44,537 bases of DNA from Citromicrobium sp. (GTDB lineage Bacteria; Pseudomonadota; Alphaproteobacteria; Sphingomonadales; Sphingomonadaceae): the NCBI GenBank assembly GCA_002729695.1, contig PBYQ01000018.1:1-44537 (forward strand). Reading direction: 5' to 3'. The notes under the pieces were generated by a model. That model ran no database searches. It saw nothing but the letters and a program-made list of their open reading frames with translations, and had not been told where the DNA came from. Position numbers and translations under genes: made by a program. Shown in pieces: positions 26,892 through 34,138 of this stretch (its first letter is position 1; each line of letters begins with the position of its first letter).

Positions 26892-26934
26892 CGTCTCCTC
26901 GTGCGATTGCTGTCGAATCGCGGTGTAGGAGACG
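26892..26934 (-). promoter_or_regulatory. Dyad sequestering the ribosome site of the 106-residue gene
   Basis: CGTCTCCT (26892-26899) pairs with AGGAGACG (26927-26934), and GCGATT (26903-26908) pairs with AATCGC (26916-26921) inside it. In the minus-strand transcript the arm nearer the gene contains the GAGGAGA ribosome site of the gene starting at 26884. The structure could hide that site or act as an operator in the divergent promoter region. Confidence 0.6.
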
Positions 26935-27070
26935 TGGGGGCGGCGCGTGGGGGGATTCGCAGGTCTCAGGTAAATTTGGCTGCAGAGATGGATTGTGTTC
27001 AGTTGAATCCGAGCCTGCTATATCCTCGACCAATAGCCGACCGCGTCGGTCTGTCGTTGGAAGGTTGAGC

Positions 27071-27487
27071 ATGAGAAGCGCTCTACTCGCATTGGTCCTA
27101 GTCGCCTTCGGTCATCCTGGATTTTCCAAGGCCGAAAGCGCAGTCCGCGATGAGGGTCGCCTTTTGATTGAGGCATCGCAAGGGGCTAGAGATTACTCGG
27201 TCCGCCGCCAAGGTATCGGCATAGTGTTATCTTATGGCCAAGCACCTGGAGCCCCTTCAGTTGAGGAGGTTTGCAACGTCTTTAGAGAGGCCGCCCTTAC
27301 GAGAGGGATTCCAGCAGAGTGCTTTCTTGTACCGAATGATAGAGCTACTGCGTCGTTTTCGTTTGTTGTTGGTGACAGCGAAAAAGGGCCATTTAACTAC
27401 GAAAATGCGCGCTCCGAGTTCACTTCGATCGTCGCCCTCTATCAAGGTTGGAAACGGCTCGGGTATCCGTATGGCAATCAGCCTTGA
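27071..27487 (+). CDS. Small secreted protein, paralogue family member 1
   Basis: This 138-residue protein has a signal peptide (SALLALVLVAFGHPGFSKA) followed by a domain shared with the genes at 27508 and 28786. Common features are a G-I/V-G-I-V-L-S-Y-G strand, GAPS, a helix ending GIPAE, and SFSFVVGDSEKGPFNYENA. Start 27071 is the first Met with a signal peptide; the frame is open to 26777. It diverges from the coupling-protein operon. Function unknown; export to the periplasm is predicted. Confidence 0.7.
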   Translation: MRSALLALVLVAFGHPGFSKAESAVRDEGRLLIEASQGARDYSVRRQGIGIVLSYGQAPGAPSVEEVCNVFREAALTRGIPAECFLVPNDRATASFSFVVGDSEKGPFNYENARSEFTSIVALYQGWKRLGYPYGNQP

Positions 27488-27507
27488 GAGACTTTTTTCT
27501 TCAAAAA

Positions 27508-27948
27508 ATGACGAGCGTGCAGGTGTTTACTGTCGATAAATATCCTTACTGCATTGCGGCTTGCATGGGCATTCTTTGCCTCTCAGCCGATGTCGTTCTT
27601 GCACAAGAGGTTCCAGCAGATCGAGGCGCGGCACTATATGTCGCCGGACAGAATGCGAGCTCGTTTTCAAAGGAAAGCTGCGGGGTCGGCATCGTTCTTT
27701 CCTATGGAAGTTTCCCTGGAGCGCCGAGTGCCGATGATATCGGAGCCAAGTTTAGGGACGCATTCGTCGAGCGTTCGATTCCCTCGGAATATTGGGTAGT
27801 GTACTCCGCCAACCCTGGCGTGTCCTTATCGTTTGTGGTGGGAGACGTGCATTACGGCCCGTATAGTTTCGACGATGCAGCACAAAAATTCAGCTATTTG
27901 GTCCAGATGAGGTCTGCCGCTAATCGGCTCAGCAATAGGTGCAGTTGA
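27508..27948 (+). CDS. Small secreted protein, paralogue family member 2
   Basis: This 146-residue protein has a hydrophobic export signal ending around SADVVLAQ and the same core as member 1: CGVGIVLSYGSFPGAPSADD, RSIPSEYWVVY, and SLSFVVGDVHYGPYSFDDA. Its start is uncertain. No good ribosome site precedes Met 27508, and the frame opens at TTG 27448 inside the previous gene. It follows member 1 by 20 bp and is probably co-transcribed. Function unknown. Confidence 0.65.
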   Translation: MTSVQVFTVDKYPYCIAACMGILCLSADVVLAQEVPADRGAALYVAGQNASSFSKESCGVGIVLSYGSFPGAPSADDIGAKFRDAFVERSIPSEYWVVYSANPGVSLSFVVGDVHYGPYSFDDAAQKFSYLVQMRSAANRLSNRCS

Positions 27949-28007
27949 AAATATGCAGCGGCATGAGTTAAACTGATAAGCCAATTTGTACTTTAGCTTA
28001 AACGAAA

Positions 28008-28316
28008 ATGAGCGCGGAAACCGACGAAAAATCGAAGAAAATTCCTATTCCCAAGCGCCGCCAGAGATTACCGGGGCGGCACATCGTTGTCAGTGACGAG
28101 ATGCGTGCTCAGCTCGATTCAGAGCTGACACGGTCTCAAGCCAACATCGCGCTAATGGCCCGCGCCTTTCCCCCCGAGTTCGCTAAAGTCACGCCCACTC
28201 GCATTTCGAATTGGCGGACTGGCCGTGCCAAATCAGCCGACGGTCGCGAGTGGCACTATGTGATGGAACTGCTTTCGCGATTGCCCGATGCAAATACCGG
28301 CTTGGGCATCAAGTAG
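28008..28316 (+). CDS. Small putative HTH protein
   Basis: This 102-residue basic protein has a Lys/Arg-rich N-terminus (KSKKIPIPKRRQRLPGRH) and a helical segment (SQANIALMARAFPPEFAKVTPTRISNWRTGRA) reminiscent of a helix-turn-helix with recognition helix TPTRISNWRTG. It may be a transcriptional regulator of the neighbouring secreted-protein genes (inference). No strong ribosome site precedes the ATG. Family not recognised. Confidence 0.6.
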   Translation: MSAETDEKSKKIPIPKRRQRLPGRHIVVSDEMRAQLDSELTRSQANIALMARAFPPEFAKVTPTRISNWRTGRAKSADGREWHYVMELLSRLPDANTGLGIK

Positions 28317-28363
28317 GGCATCTTCAGTGAGTAGCGCGGGCGATTGAGAAGTGCGGCATATTG

Positions 28364-28786
28364 CTATTCTGTGAGCGCGTTGGCGGCTTTGCGGCGAGCG
28401 ACCACGTCGTCAATTTTCGCGGCGGCGTCCGGCAAGTTGTAAATGTCGCCCGATAGGCCTCCACCAACGTGGTAAGAAAGCGCAACCCCTTGGCCACTAT
28501 TGTATGAGACCCAATATCGGGCTTGGACACCGCGCCGCTCAAGTTGCTCAACGAACGTGCTCCCGATTTCATCCGCAGTCTCGATGTTTCCTGTGCCATA
28601 GTACACGACGACACCCACTGCATTGCGTTGCTTCGAATAGTCGCTCGCCTTGTGAGCCATCTGAAGAGCGGTCACTGCTTCAGGTGCTCCTTGGGCCATT
28701 GCAGACGGTATCGCCATGAGCCCCATCAAGAGGCCGGGCGTGAGAAAGGAGAACATTCGGATCATGACAATGAGTTTACCCGCCAT
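28364..28786 (-). CDS. Small secreted protein, paralogue family member 3
   Basis: This protein of about 140 residues has a signal peptide (FSFLTPGLLMGLMAIPSAMA) and the same core as members 1 and 2: AVGVVVYYGTGN, ETADEIGSTF, RGVQARYWVSYNSGQGVALSYHVGG, and a C-terminal helix with RRKAANAL matching member 2 MRSAANRL. The start is ambiguous (TTG 28798, ATG 28786 or 28765). It is on the opposite strand from members 1 and 2, convergent with the HTH gene. Function unknown. Confidence 0.7.
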   Translation of the reverse strand: MAGKLIVMIRMFSFLTPGLLMGLMAIPSAMAQGAPEAVTALQMAHKASDYSKQRNAVGVVVYYGTGNIETADEIGSTFVEQLERRGVQARYWVSYNSGQGVALSYHVGGGLSGDIYNLPDAAAKIDDVVARRKAANALTE

Positions 28787-28839
28787 ATCTCGTGCCAATC
28801 ACTGTTAGCGTTGTGGATGCCGGTATTGAAGGTTTCGTT

Positions 28840-29130
28840 TTATAGCACCGCCTCGACATCGCGGCGAGCATGCAGGATGCGGATGATCGCAACATGGGTC
28901 GCAGCGATCTTGTAGAAGATGAGGTGCGCGCCGCAGCGCTGCTTGCGGTATCCGTCACGCAAGTAGGAGACATCGACCCCGAGCAGCGGGCTATCCGCGA
29001 TCCGGCCAAACATGGCGATCAGATCGCCGATGTAGGAATTGGCTTGTTCGCGCGACCAGGTCTCAAAGGTGTAATCCCAAATGTCCTCCAGATCGCGCTC
29101 GGCAGCGGGGGACAGCTCATACCCGCTCAT
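28840..29130 (-). CDS. parE: ParE/RelE family toxin
   Basis: This 96-residue protein matches ParE. It starts GYELSPAAERDLEDIWDYTFETW, has the helical hairpin QANSYIGDLIAMFGRIADSP, and ends with the beta strands RCGAHLIFYKIAATHVAIIRILHARRD. ParE toxins poison DNA gyrase. The gene overlaps the antitoxin by four bases (ATGA), the normal arrangement. It probably stabilizes the island. Confidence 0.95.
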   Translation of the reverse strand: MSGYELSPAAERDLEDIWDYTFETWSREQANSYIGDLIAMFGRIADSPLLGVDVSYLRDGYRKQRCGAHLIFYKIAATHVAIIRILHARRDVEAVL

Positions 29131-29375
29131 TGTGTGCGGGTATCGTTATTCATCCGCTCCAGAAACGCATCGCCATCGAATGGGCGGGTGGGGCCGCTGC
29201 GTTCGCCTTCAATCAACGCTTGCCGGAGCGCATGGACCTTGGCCTCATGTTCTTCGAGTAGCCGGAGGCCCGCACGCACGACCTCACTGGTCGAGGCAAA
29301 GCGGCCTTCGCTCACTTGCGTCTCAACAAACCCAGAAAAATGATCACCCAGCGTGATCGAGGTGTTTTTGCCCAT
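29127..29375 (-). CDS. parD: ParD/CopG-type antitoxin
   Basis: This 82-residue protein has the RHH-type N-terminus (NTSITLGDHFSGFVETQVSEGRF), ASTSEVVRAGLRLLEEHE, and a C-terminal toxin-binding tail. Start 29375 has GGAGG 5 nt upstream. It neutralizes the ParE-like toxin and should repress its own promoter through the RHH domain. Its stop overlaps the toxin start by four bases. Confidence 0.95.
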   Translation of the reverse strand: MGKNTSITLGDHFSGFVETQVSEGRFASTSEVVRAGLRLLEEHEAKVHALRQALIEGERSGPTRPFDGDAFLERMNNDTRTQ

Positions 29376-29393
29376 CGCGACCTCCAATATCCC

Positions 29394-29423
29394 ATTATAT
29401 TATTTTTTGGTATCAGATTGCAA
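29394..29423 (-). promoter_or_regulatory. Promoter of the parDE operon
   Basis: On the minus strand a perfect -10 TATAAT (29394-29399) lies 18 bp from a -35-like TTGCAA (29418-29423), just ahead of the parD ribosome site. The region is the likely autoregulation target of ParD. Confidence 0.65.
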
Positions 29424-29686
29424 GCCGTTGAGAATCGGGCAGTCACAGCCGATAGATCACATTTGAAATAAATATAGATAAAATTGAAAATAATTTACAT
29501 AATCTCTTAATTCTTATTCTATATAGTATAAAAGTCTGTATGTAAATAAATGTCATGCGGACCCATAGATAATAAGAAAAAGTGTGGGACAATGGGAGAG
29601 GGAATTTATAGAGCCAAGGTGGCGATCCGCCACCACAGCATCATCCAAATCGAGAGCGCCACGTTGGTGCTTGGGGGCTTTGCGTC
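29424..29686. other. AT-rich intergenic region with a short hairpin
   Basis: Positions 29451-29590 are strikingly AT-rich against GC-rich surroundings, with runs such as TAAATATAGATAAAAT and TTCTATATAGTATAAAAG. A perfect GGTGGCG-ATC-CGCCACC hairpin sits at 29618-29634. The region separates parDE from the divergent coiled-coil gene and must hold its promoter. It could also be an oriT or a regulatory region; no nick-site consensus was recognised. Confidence 0.5.
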
Positions 29687-29693
29687 ATGTTAG
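29592..29693 (+). CDS. Possible 33-residue leader ORF
   Basis: An ATG at 29592 opens a 33-residue frame (MGEGIYRAKVAIRHH start) whose TAG overlaps the ATG of the coiled-coil gene at 29687, out of frame. This geometry would couple translation. No clear ribosome site precedes it, so it may be chance. Confidence 0.25.
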   Translation: MGEGIYRAKVAIRHHSIIQIESATLVLGGFASC

Positions 29694-30721
29694 ACCGTGC
29701 CGCCATCGCCGCGCATATCGCCGGTCTGCCAGAGCGGTTCCGCCCGGATCGCGAAGGCGCTAGCGATTTGCCGCAGCTTGCGCGTGACTTCGCGCCCACC
29801 GGCTACAATCTGGAGCTGGCCGATACCTCAACACTCAATCCGCTTAGCCATGTGCTGACTGATCACAACGCCCAGACCATGCTGATCCGCCTTGCCGAGC
29901 AAGTGGACGCAGGCCAGGTGCGCGATCTTGGCGTGGCCGTCCCGTCCGCCGAACTGGTGCGCAAATCTCTCGAACAGCAGGAGAAGGAGCGCAAGGAGCG
30001 CATTCAGCGCGATCAGCTTCTCTTGCTACAACTCCAACGGATCGATCGCCAGATCGCATGGCATCAGGGTGAGATCGAAAAGCTGCAATCCGACAAGGGT
30101 GCGATCCAGTCTTACCTTCAGAAGCTTGAGAGCGGGGAGAAGCCCGACCTCAACCCCGACGGGTCTCTCAAGGACGCCGCACTCGAGGAGAAGATTAAGA
30201 AATATGAAGACGCATACGGGATCAAGGTGGACCGCAGCGATCCTGATGCCATTCGTGATCTTATCCGCCGGATGGATGGCGATATAGCGACGCATCAGCG
30301 CAAGGTGGACGACCTCCAAGCGGATCGTCATAAGCTGGAGGCGCTGAAAGACTTGCCGCCGGAGCAGGCTGCTGTTGAGTTCGAGAGGTTGCGATCGTCC
30401 GAAGGATGGAGCGCTGCCGATACCGCACTCAGCAGAGGTGATGATGCGCAACAGCTTGCGATTGTGGACCGCCAGTCATTCAGCGCGACAGGCGCTCAGC
30501 TATCTCGCGAAACTGCGACCTCAGACGATCTCGATAGCTTGTGGGCATCGACGGACAGCGCGCCGCGAAGCCTGGGCAGTCAGACTAGTGGCGATCTCAC
30601 GGTGGCGTTTGCAGGGGCTGTGAGCCCCTCACAGACGGATAGTACCGCGCCACGGATCGAGGAGCGACCGGAGGCGGCGATCAATCAGAGCAATCTTGGA
30701 GTACCTGGAACGAGGGTTTAG
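29687..30721 (+). CDS. Coiled-coil hypothetical protein
   Basis: This 344-residue soluble protein has a globular N-terminus (to about residue 100), then a long charged coiled coil (LEQQEKERKERIQRDQLLLL and on, to about residue 235, broken by an Asp/Pro-rich NPDGS segment), and a low-complexity Ser/Thr-rich C-terminus. GGGGG lies 9 nt before the ATG. Its stop overlaps the convergent 30718 gene by four bases. I do not recognise the family. A structural or DNA-transfer accessory role would fit the context but is inference. Confidence 0.75.
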   Translation: MLDRAAIAAHIAGLPERFRPDREGASDLPQLARDFAPTGYNLELADTSTLNPLSHVLTDHNAQTMLIRLAEQVDAGQVRDLGVAVPSAELVRKSLEQQEKERKERIQRDQLLLLQLQRIDRQIAWHQGEIEKLQSDKGAIQSYLQKLESGEKPDLNPDGSLKDAALEEKIKKYEDAYGIKVDRSDPDAIRDLIRRMDGDIATHQRKVDDLQADRHKLEALKDLPPEQAAVEFERLRSSEGWSAADTALSRGDDAQQLAIVDRQSFSATGAQLSRETATSDDLDSLWASTDSAPRSLGSQTSGDLTVAFAGAVSPSQTDSTAPRIEERPEAAINQSNLGVPGTRV

Positions 30722-31251
30722 CGGGAGGCCAATGCAGGGGCGTCGTCATCAAATGATGCGCGCTGCGGACGGATGACCACGTTATAGCCACGCTCCAACT
30801 CGGCACGAACCATACCCGCCACACGTTGCGGCGCACGGTCGACATTATCGATCGTACCCGTGATTGTCCCGTCAGCATAAAACTCGATCTGGTTGCTGCC
30901 CGAAATTTGCGAACCACCGACGACTTGCGGCTTCAGCGGATCGGCCAGCATCATACCGCGCACGGGAATACCCGCCGCCATCGCTTGTCGTGCACCCTGT
31001 TGCGCCGCTTGGTAGGCTGCATCGCTGTCTCCATAGAAAACGACGATCTGCGAACCCCTTGATCCCATTGCGGCAGACATCTGCACGGCGCGAAGTTCGG
31101 CGCCGCGAGCGTCACGAATGGGAATTTGGATTTGATCGGCGGCAACAGTTTGCATCCGCGCATCCTGTGCCTGACCGGATGCGACCGGCGTTGCGATCAG
31201 AGCCACACCGGCGGCGGCTCCGAGGAGTGATTTGAGTTTTGCTTGTGCCAT
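30718..31251 (-). CDS. Secreted hypothetical protein
   Basis: This 177-residue protein has a basic N-terminus and a signal peptide (LLGAAAGVALIATPVASGQA). The mature part includes SQIVVFYGDSDAAYQAAQQG and AMAAGIPVRGMML, echoing the Y-G and G-I-P positions of the secreted paralogues at 27.1-28.8 kb, then a Gly/Ser-rich strand region and a C-terminal helix. Function unknown; periplasmic location predicted. It converges with the coiled-coil gene, overlapping by four bases. Confidence 0.7.
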   Translation of the reverse strand: MAQAKLKSLLGAAAGVALIATPVASGQAQDARMQTVAADQIQIPIRDARGAELRAVQMSAAMGSRGSQIVVFYGDSDAAYQAAQQGARQAMAAGIPVRGMMLADPLKPQVVGGSQISGSNQIEFYADGTITGTIDNVDRAPQRVAGMVRAELERGYNVVIRPQRASFDDDAPALASR

Positions 31252-31327
31252 GGCGCGACGGCCTCCTTTGCCACTGTTATGAACAGGAGGAAGTAGGCGG
31301 CGCGCAGGTACTCTAAATGATACTCAG

Positions 31328-31474
31328 AAAAACGGTCCTTTTTGTTGCATTACTAAACGCAACGTAGTAATATGCCAGCGGAATTTACGAACAAGAGGAA
31401 TTCCAAGGCTTTCGCGCATTTCGCGTCCTTTCCGCCAGCGGCTTAAAACCGCCGGATCAAAAAGGACCGTTTTT
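31328..31474. repeat. 17-bp perfect inverted repeats upstream of the resolvase gene
   Basis: AAAAACGGTCCTTTTTG (31328-31344) is exactly inverted at 31458-31474, with 113 bp between. Inside lies a second dyad ATTACTA/TAGTAAT (31349-31355, 31365-31371). They sit in the gap between the secreted-protein gene and the resolvase gene and may be resolvase binding sites or remnants of element ends. Confidence 0.75.
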
Positions 31475-31546
31475 GCGAAGCGGTCCGCATCACCCATCGC
31501 ACCGAAGCAATCCTGGCCCTCTTTTCAATCTTGAATGGAGGACGCC

Positions 31547-32059
31547 ATGACTAAGCCCGCCCGCACGCCCCGCAAGATCGGATATGCCCGCGTGAGCACC
31601 CCCGAACAGCGACTTGATCTTCAATTGGAGGCCCTGCGCCAAGCCGGGTGCGATGCAATCTATGCCGATCACGGCGTATCAGGAGCCAAGCGAAGCAGGC
31701 CCGAATTCGACCAGGCGATCGCCGCTCTGGGGCAGGGCGACACGCTTGTCGTATGGAAGCTCGACCGGATGAGCCGGTCCTTGCGCGATCTCGTCGACAT
31801 CATGGAGCTGCTGCGCACGCGCGGCTGTCATTTCGAGTGCATCACCGACCGCATCGATACCACCAGCGCGATGGGCCAGTTCACCTTTCACATCATGGCG
31901 GCCATGGCCGAGCTGGAACGCTCGCTGATCTCGGAGCGCACGAAGGCGGGGTTGGCAGAGGCGCGGCGGCGCGGCCAGCGCCTAGGCAGGCCGAGGGTAA
32001 GCCGCTGGCGGCAATGCTTCGGCAGCCAAGTCCGAAACCTCCGGATTACTGAAAACTGA
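31547..32059 (+). CDS. Serine resolvase/invertase, C-terminally altered
   Basis: This 170-residue member of the Tn3-resolvase/DNA-invertase family has IGYARVSTPEQRLDLQLEAL with the nucleophilic Ser, YADHGVSGAKRSRPEFD, VVWKLDRMSRSLRDLV, and the E-helix region MGQFTFHIMAAMAELERSLISERT. After GQRLGRPR the expected C-terminal helix-turn-helix is replaced by an unrelated ~20-residue tail. It may be catalytically intact but defective in DNA binding. Start 31547 is fixed by GGAGG 5-6 nt upstream. Confidence 0.85.
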   Translation: MTKPARTPRKIGYARVSTPEQRLDLQLEALRQAGCDAIYADHGVSGAKRSRPEFDQAIAALGQGDTLVVWKLDRMSRSLRDLVDIMELLRTRGCHFECITDRIDTTSAMGQFTFHIMAAMAELERSLISERTKAGLAEARRRGQRLGRPRVSRWRQCFGSQVRNLRITEN

Positions 32060-32125
32060 AATTAGCGCGCTAGATTAGCAGATGCACTGAGATGATGCCC
32101 GAAATGGGTGTGGAGGAGAGCTGGC

Positions 32126-32866
32126 ATGCGTAAGACAGAGATACGGTTATCCCTAGGCCTCTTCGTCCTCGCCGTGACCATGGGGGTCATGGGAAAACTT
32201 GGTTATGATCGAATAGAGCGGCTTTCTGCACAAGTTTTCAGTTTGGAACAGCAGAACGAGGCGCTTCGAACCGAGGCCATTGCGGTCGCAAACGCCCACT
32301 TCGATGAATTTGCGGCTTCACACACATTCAAGAAGCTTAAGGTTCAAACGATCGACATCGTGGACGCTTCCGAACGGACCCGTATCCAGCTTGCGGGAGC
32401 AACGCGGGGCATGGAAGACGTCGCCTCAGTTCGACTATGGGATCAAAACAAGAAGGCGCGCGGAGCAATTTGGTCAAGCTCGGACGCGGGCGGCATTCGG
32501 ATGGACGGCCTCGTTAAAGTAAACGGTTCCGTTGAGGTAGAGGCTGACGATACGGGTGGTGTGAAACTAACCAACGGCGGCCGCGTAATCGCCGGTATGA
32601 TCCATCACGGTCCACTGAATGGCAGCATGATATTTTCGTCAAATCCCCAAACACAAGATTTTGCGTACATGATATCTGGAAATAGTGGGATGGCATTTGA
32701 AATGGCGCGAAACGACAAGGTCGTCCTCCAGTTTTTGCAGCCCACGACCGGTCCCGTCAAAACATGGACAAGCGATCCAGCATTGGCACGAGCTTGGAAC
32801 GTCGCAGGTCATGCGGCTACGGCGAGCTGGGTTCTTTCAAAACTAACCCGGCGACGTGCGCGGTGA
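32126..32866 (+). CDS. Membrane-anchored hypothetical protein
   Basis: This 246-residue protein has one N-terminal membrane helix (LSLGLFVLAVTMGVMGKLGY), a short coiled coil (IERLSAQVFSLEQQNEALR), and a beta-rich periplasmic domain with repeated strand motifs (KVQTIDIVDA, TRIQLAGATRG, ASVRLWDQN, GAIWSSSD). Start 32126 is set by GGAGGAG about 8 nt upstream. The C-terminus is basic. Function unknown; it resembles a surface or envelope protein. Confidence 0.7.
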   Translation: MRKTEIRLSLGLFVLAVTMGVMGKLGYDRIERLSAQVFSLEQQNEALRTEAIAVANAHFDEFAASHTFKKLKVQTIDIVDASERTRIQLAGATRGMEDVASVRLWDQNKKARGAIWSSSDAGGIRMDGLVKVNGSVEVEADDTGGVKLTNGGRVIAGMIHHGPLNGSMIFSSNPQTQDFAYMISGNSGMAFEMARNDKVVLQFLQPTTGPVKTWTSDPALARAWNVAGHAATASWVLSKLTRRRAR

Positions 32867-32868
32867 TA

Positions 32869-33168
32869 TTATGGTTCTGCATGGTGCGAACCGTCGGTCG
32901 GATAGTTCAGTGGCATACCTGCATCGTGTTCTGAGCTTGCTTCAGATGGCGGTGTTGCGAAGAGGGCGTCTGATACCTCATCAAGTTCCGCTGATTTTTC
33001 GCGCAAATCTTTCAAGCCCGTAGGACCGAGGATCGATTGTGGCGGAGAGGCCTCGGACGATTTCGAAACACTCAGATCGGAATCTTTAGGCGTGCATAGC
33101 GCCTGTTCACTTGGCTGTTCCGCGCAAGATGTCACAAATAATGCTGTTAATACGTATTTCGCATACAT
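32869..33168 (-). CDS. Putative small lipoprotein
   Basis: This 99-residue protein has a short signal ending FVTSC, a plausible lipobox with Cys15, followed by a Ser/Glu/Pro-rich, largely unstructured chain. It converges with the 32126 gene, with 2 bp between. No clear ribosome site is seen. Small lipoproteins near conjugation genes often act in entry exclusion or as VirB7-like parts, but nothing here proves that. Confidence 0.5.
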   Translation of the reverse strand: MYAKYVLTALFVTSCAEQPSEQALCTPKDSDLSVSKSSEASPPQSILGPTGLKDLREKSAELDEVSDALFATPPSEASSEHDAGMPLNYPTDGSHHAEP

Positions 33169-33305
33169 GGATCACATATTGTTGTTATCTTAGGTAAATT
33201 AATAAAATATCCGAGTGAAAAAATCAAGAGCTTATTTCTATAACACTATTCCATGTATTTTGTTTCATTTATAGGAGCCCCTTTTTGGTAGATCGCAAAT
33301 CCACC

Positions 33306-33662
33306 CGCGTCTCGTTCAGGCCGTTCACTCAGGCTGTGCATCAAACTCAGACTTACAATCGGTGAGCAAACCATAATGCGACGAACAATAAATATTGCCT
33401 TCCTCTTTATAATCGGGGTTGTCTCTGGTCATCGAATTTGAAGTCGCAATAGCTGCGGTTGTCAGTGCGGCGGTGCCAAATAGCAAAGTCCAATTTTTCT
33501 GTGATTTCATCGCTCCTCCTATTAATGCAAATAATAATCAATCGCAATTAGTTCATAGATTGTGTGCGTAGTCAATGGAATCTTTGTGCATCTGGATGCG
33601 ACTATTTGTGCTCACTTTCTGAGTTAGTCCATGCAAACTTATCGCGTCTCATTCAGGACGTT
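33306..33662 (+). repeat. 20-bp near-identical direct repeat pair
   Basis: CGCGTCTCGTTCAGGCCGTT (33306-33325) recurs as CGCGTCTCATTCAGGACGTT (33643-33662), 18 of 20 identical, flanking the 61-residue gene. The function is unknown; they may be regulatory sites or a duplication scar. Confidence 0.5.
33325..33510 (-). CDS. 61-residue exported hypothetical protein
   Basis: The ATG at 33510 follows AGGAGGAG about 5 nt upstream, a near-perfect ribosome site that supports a real gene. The product has a signal-like N-terminus (WTLLFGTAALTTAAIA), then a polar segment with two Cys (IYCSSHYGLLTDCK) that could form a disulfide in the periplasm. Function unknown. Confidence 0.6.
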   Translation of the reverse strand: MKSQKNWTLLFGTAALTTAAIATSNSMTRDNPDYKEEGNIYCSSHYGLLTDCKSEFDAQPE

Positions 33663-33849
33663 TCGCGATGGCGGCTTGCAATCAACCCGCTTCGCTTCGC
33701 TCGCTACGCTCCCTGCAGCTCCAGCCCCGTTTCGGGCGCATGGGCAAGCCCTTGTGGGGAGTGATTGGCTGCGCCTTACACCATCGCGCTTCTAGCGTTC
33801 CTGAAGCCGCGAAATGGTTTGCGGTCTCGAACCGAAAAGGAGCACCACA
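33511..33849. other. Gap without a supported gene
   Basis: The left half is AT-rich and probably holds the promoter of the 61-residue gene. The right half holds one copy of the 20-bp repeat and GC-rich sequence with short hairpins (for example GGGCAAGCCC), similar in style to the hairpin arrays at 36.7 and 43.3 kb. Open frames here look accidental. Confidence 0.5.
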
Positions 33850-34071
33850 ATGACCGATAAATCCACTCAGACCCGCAAGGCCACGCACCGCGTCTATTCC
33901 GTAAGCGGGGAAGGCAAATCCGCCTACTGGCAACTGCTGGGGCACGCCGTTCCAAATTCTGACGGGCTGGGCTTCAATCTCCTCTGCAATGCTATGCCGA
34001 TCGGCAACGCCCGCATGGTCATGCGCGAAATCCAACCCAAGGATGATCCCGCTCAGGGGCGCTTCGCATAG
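33850..34071 (+). CDS. Conserved small hypothetical protein of accessory regions
   Basis: This 73-residue protein (start MTDKSTQTRKATHRV) has AAAAGGAG 9 nt upstream of the ATG. The pattern of a tail-to-core Tyr-Ser-Val, KSAYWQLLGHAVPNSDGLGFNLLCNAMPI, then NARMVMRE matches a small protein often seen on alphaproteobacterial plasmids and islands, recalled from memory. The function is unknown. Its last codons and stop lie inside a hairpin (34055-34078). Confidence 0.75.
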   Translation: MTDKSTQTRKATHRVYSVSGEGKSAYWQLLGHAVPNSDGLGFNLLCNAMPIGNARMVMREIQPKDDPAQGRFA

Positions 34072-34078
34072 CGCCCCT
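34055..34078 (+). terminator. Hairpin over the stop codon of the 73-residue gene
   Basis: AGGGGCGCT (34055-34063) and AGCGCCCCT (34070-34078) form a perfect 9-bp stem with a 6-nt loop; the TAG stop straddles the loop and 3' arm. It probably marks the transcript end, although no T-run follows. Confidence 0.65.
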
Positions 34079-34138
34079 CAATCGCCCTGAGCGCTCGGCC
34101 GCGAAATCGATCGGGCGCTCCTCACGTCAAATTGATGC

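Noticed and set aside
33564..33764. Open frame in the 33.5-33.8 kb gap
   Set aside because: No ribosome site, mixed composition across the AT-rich to GC-rich boundary, and no motif.
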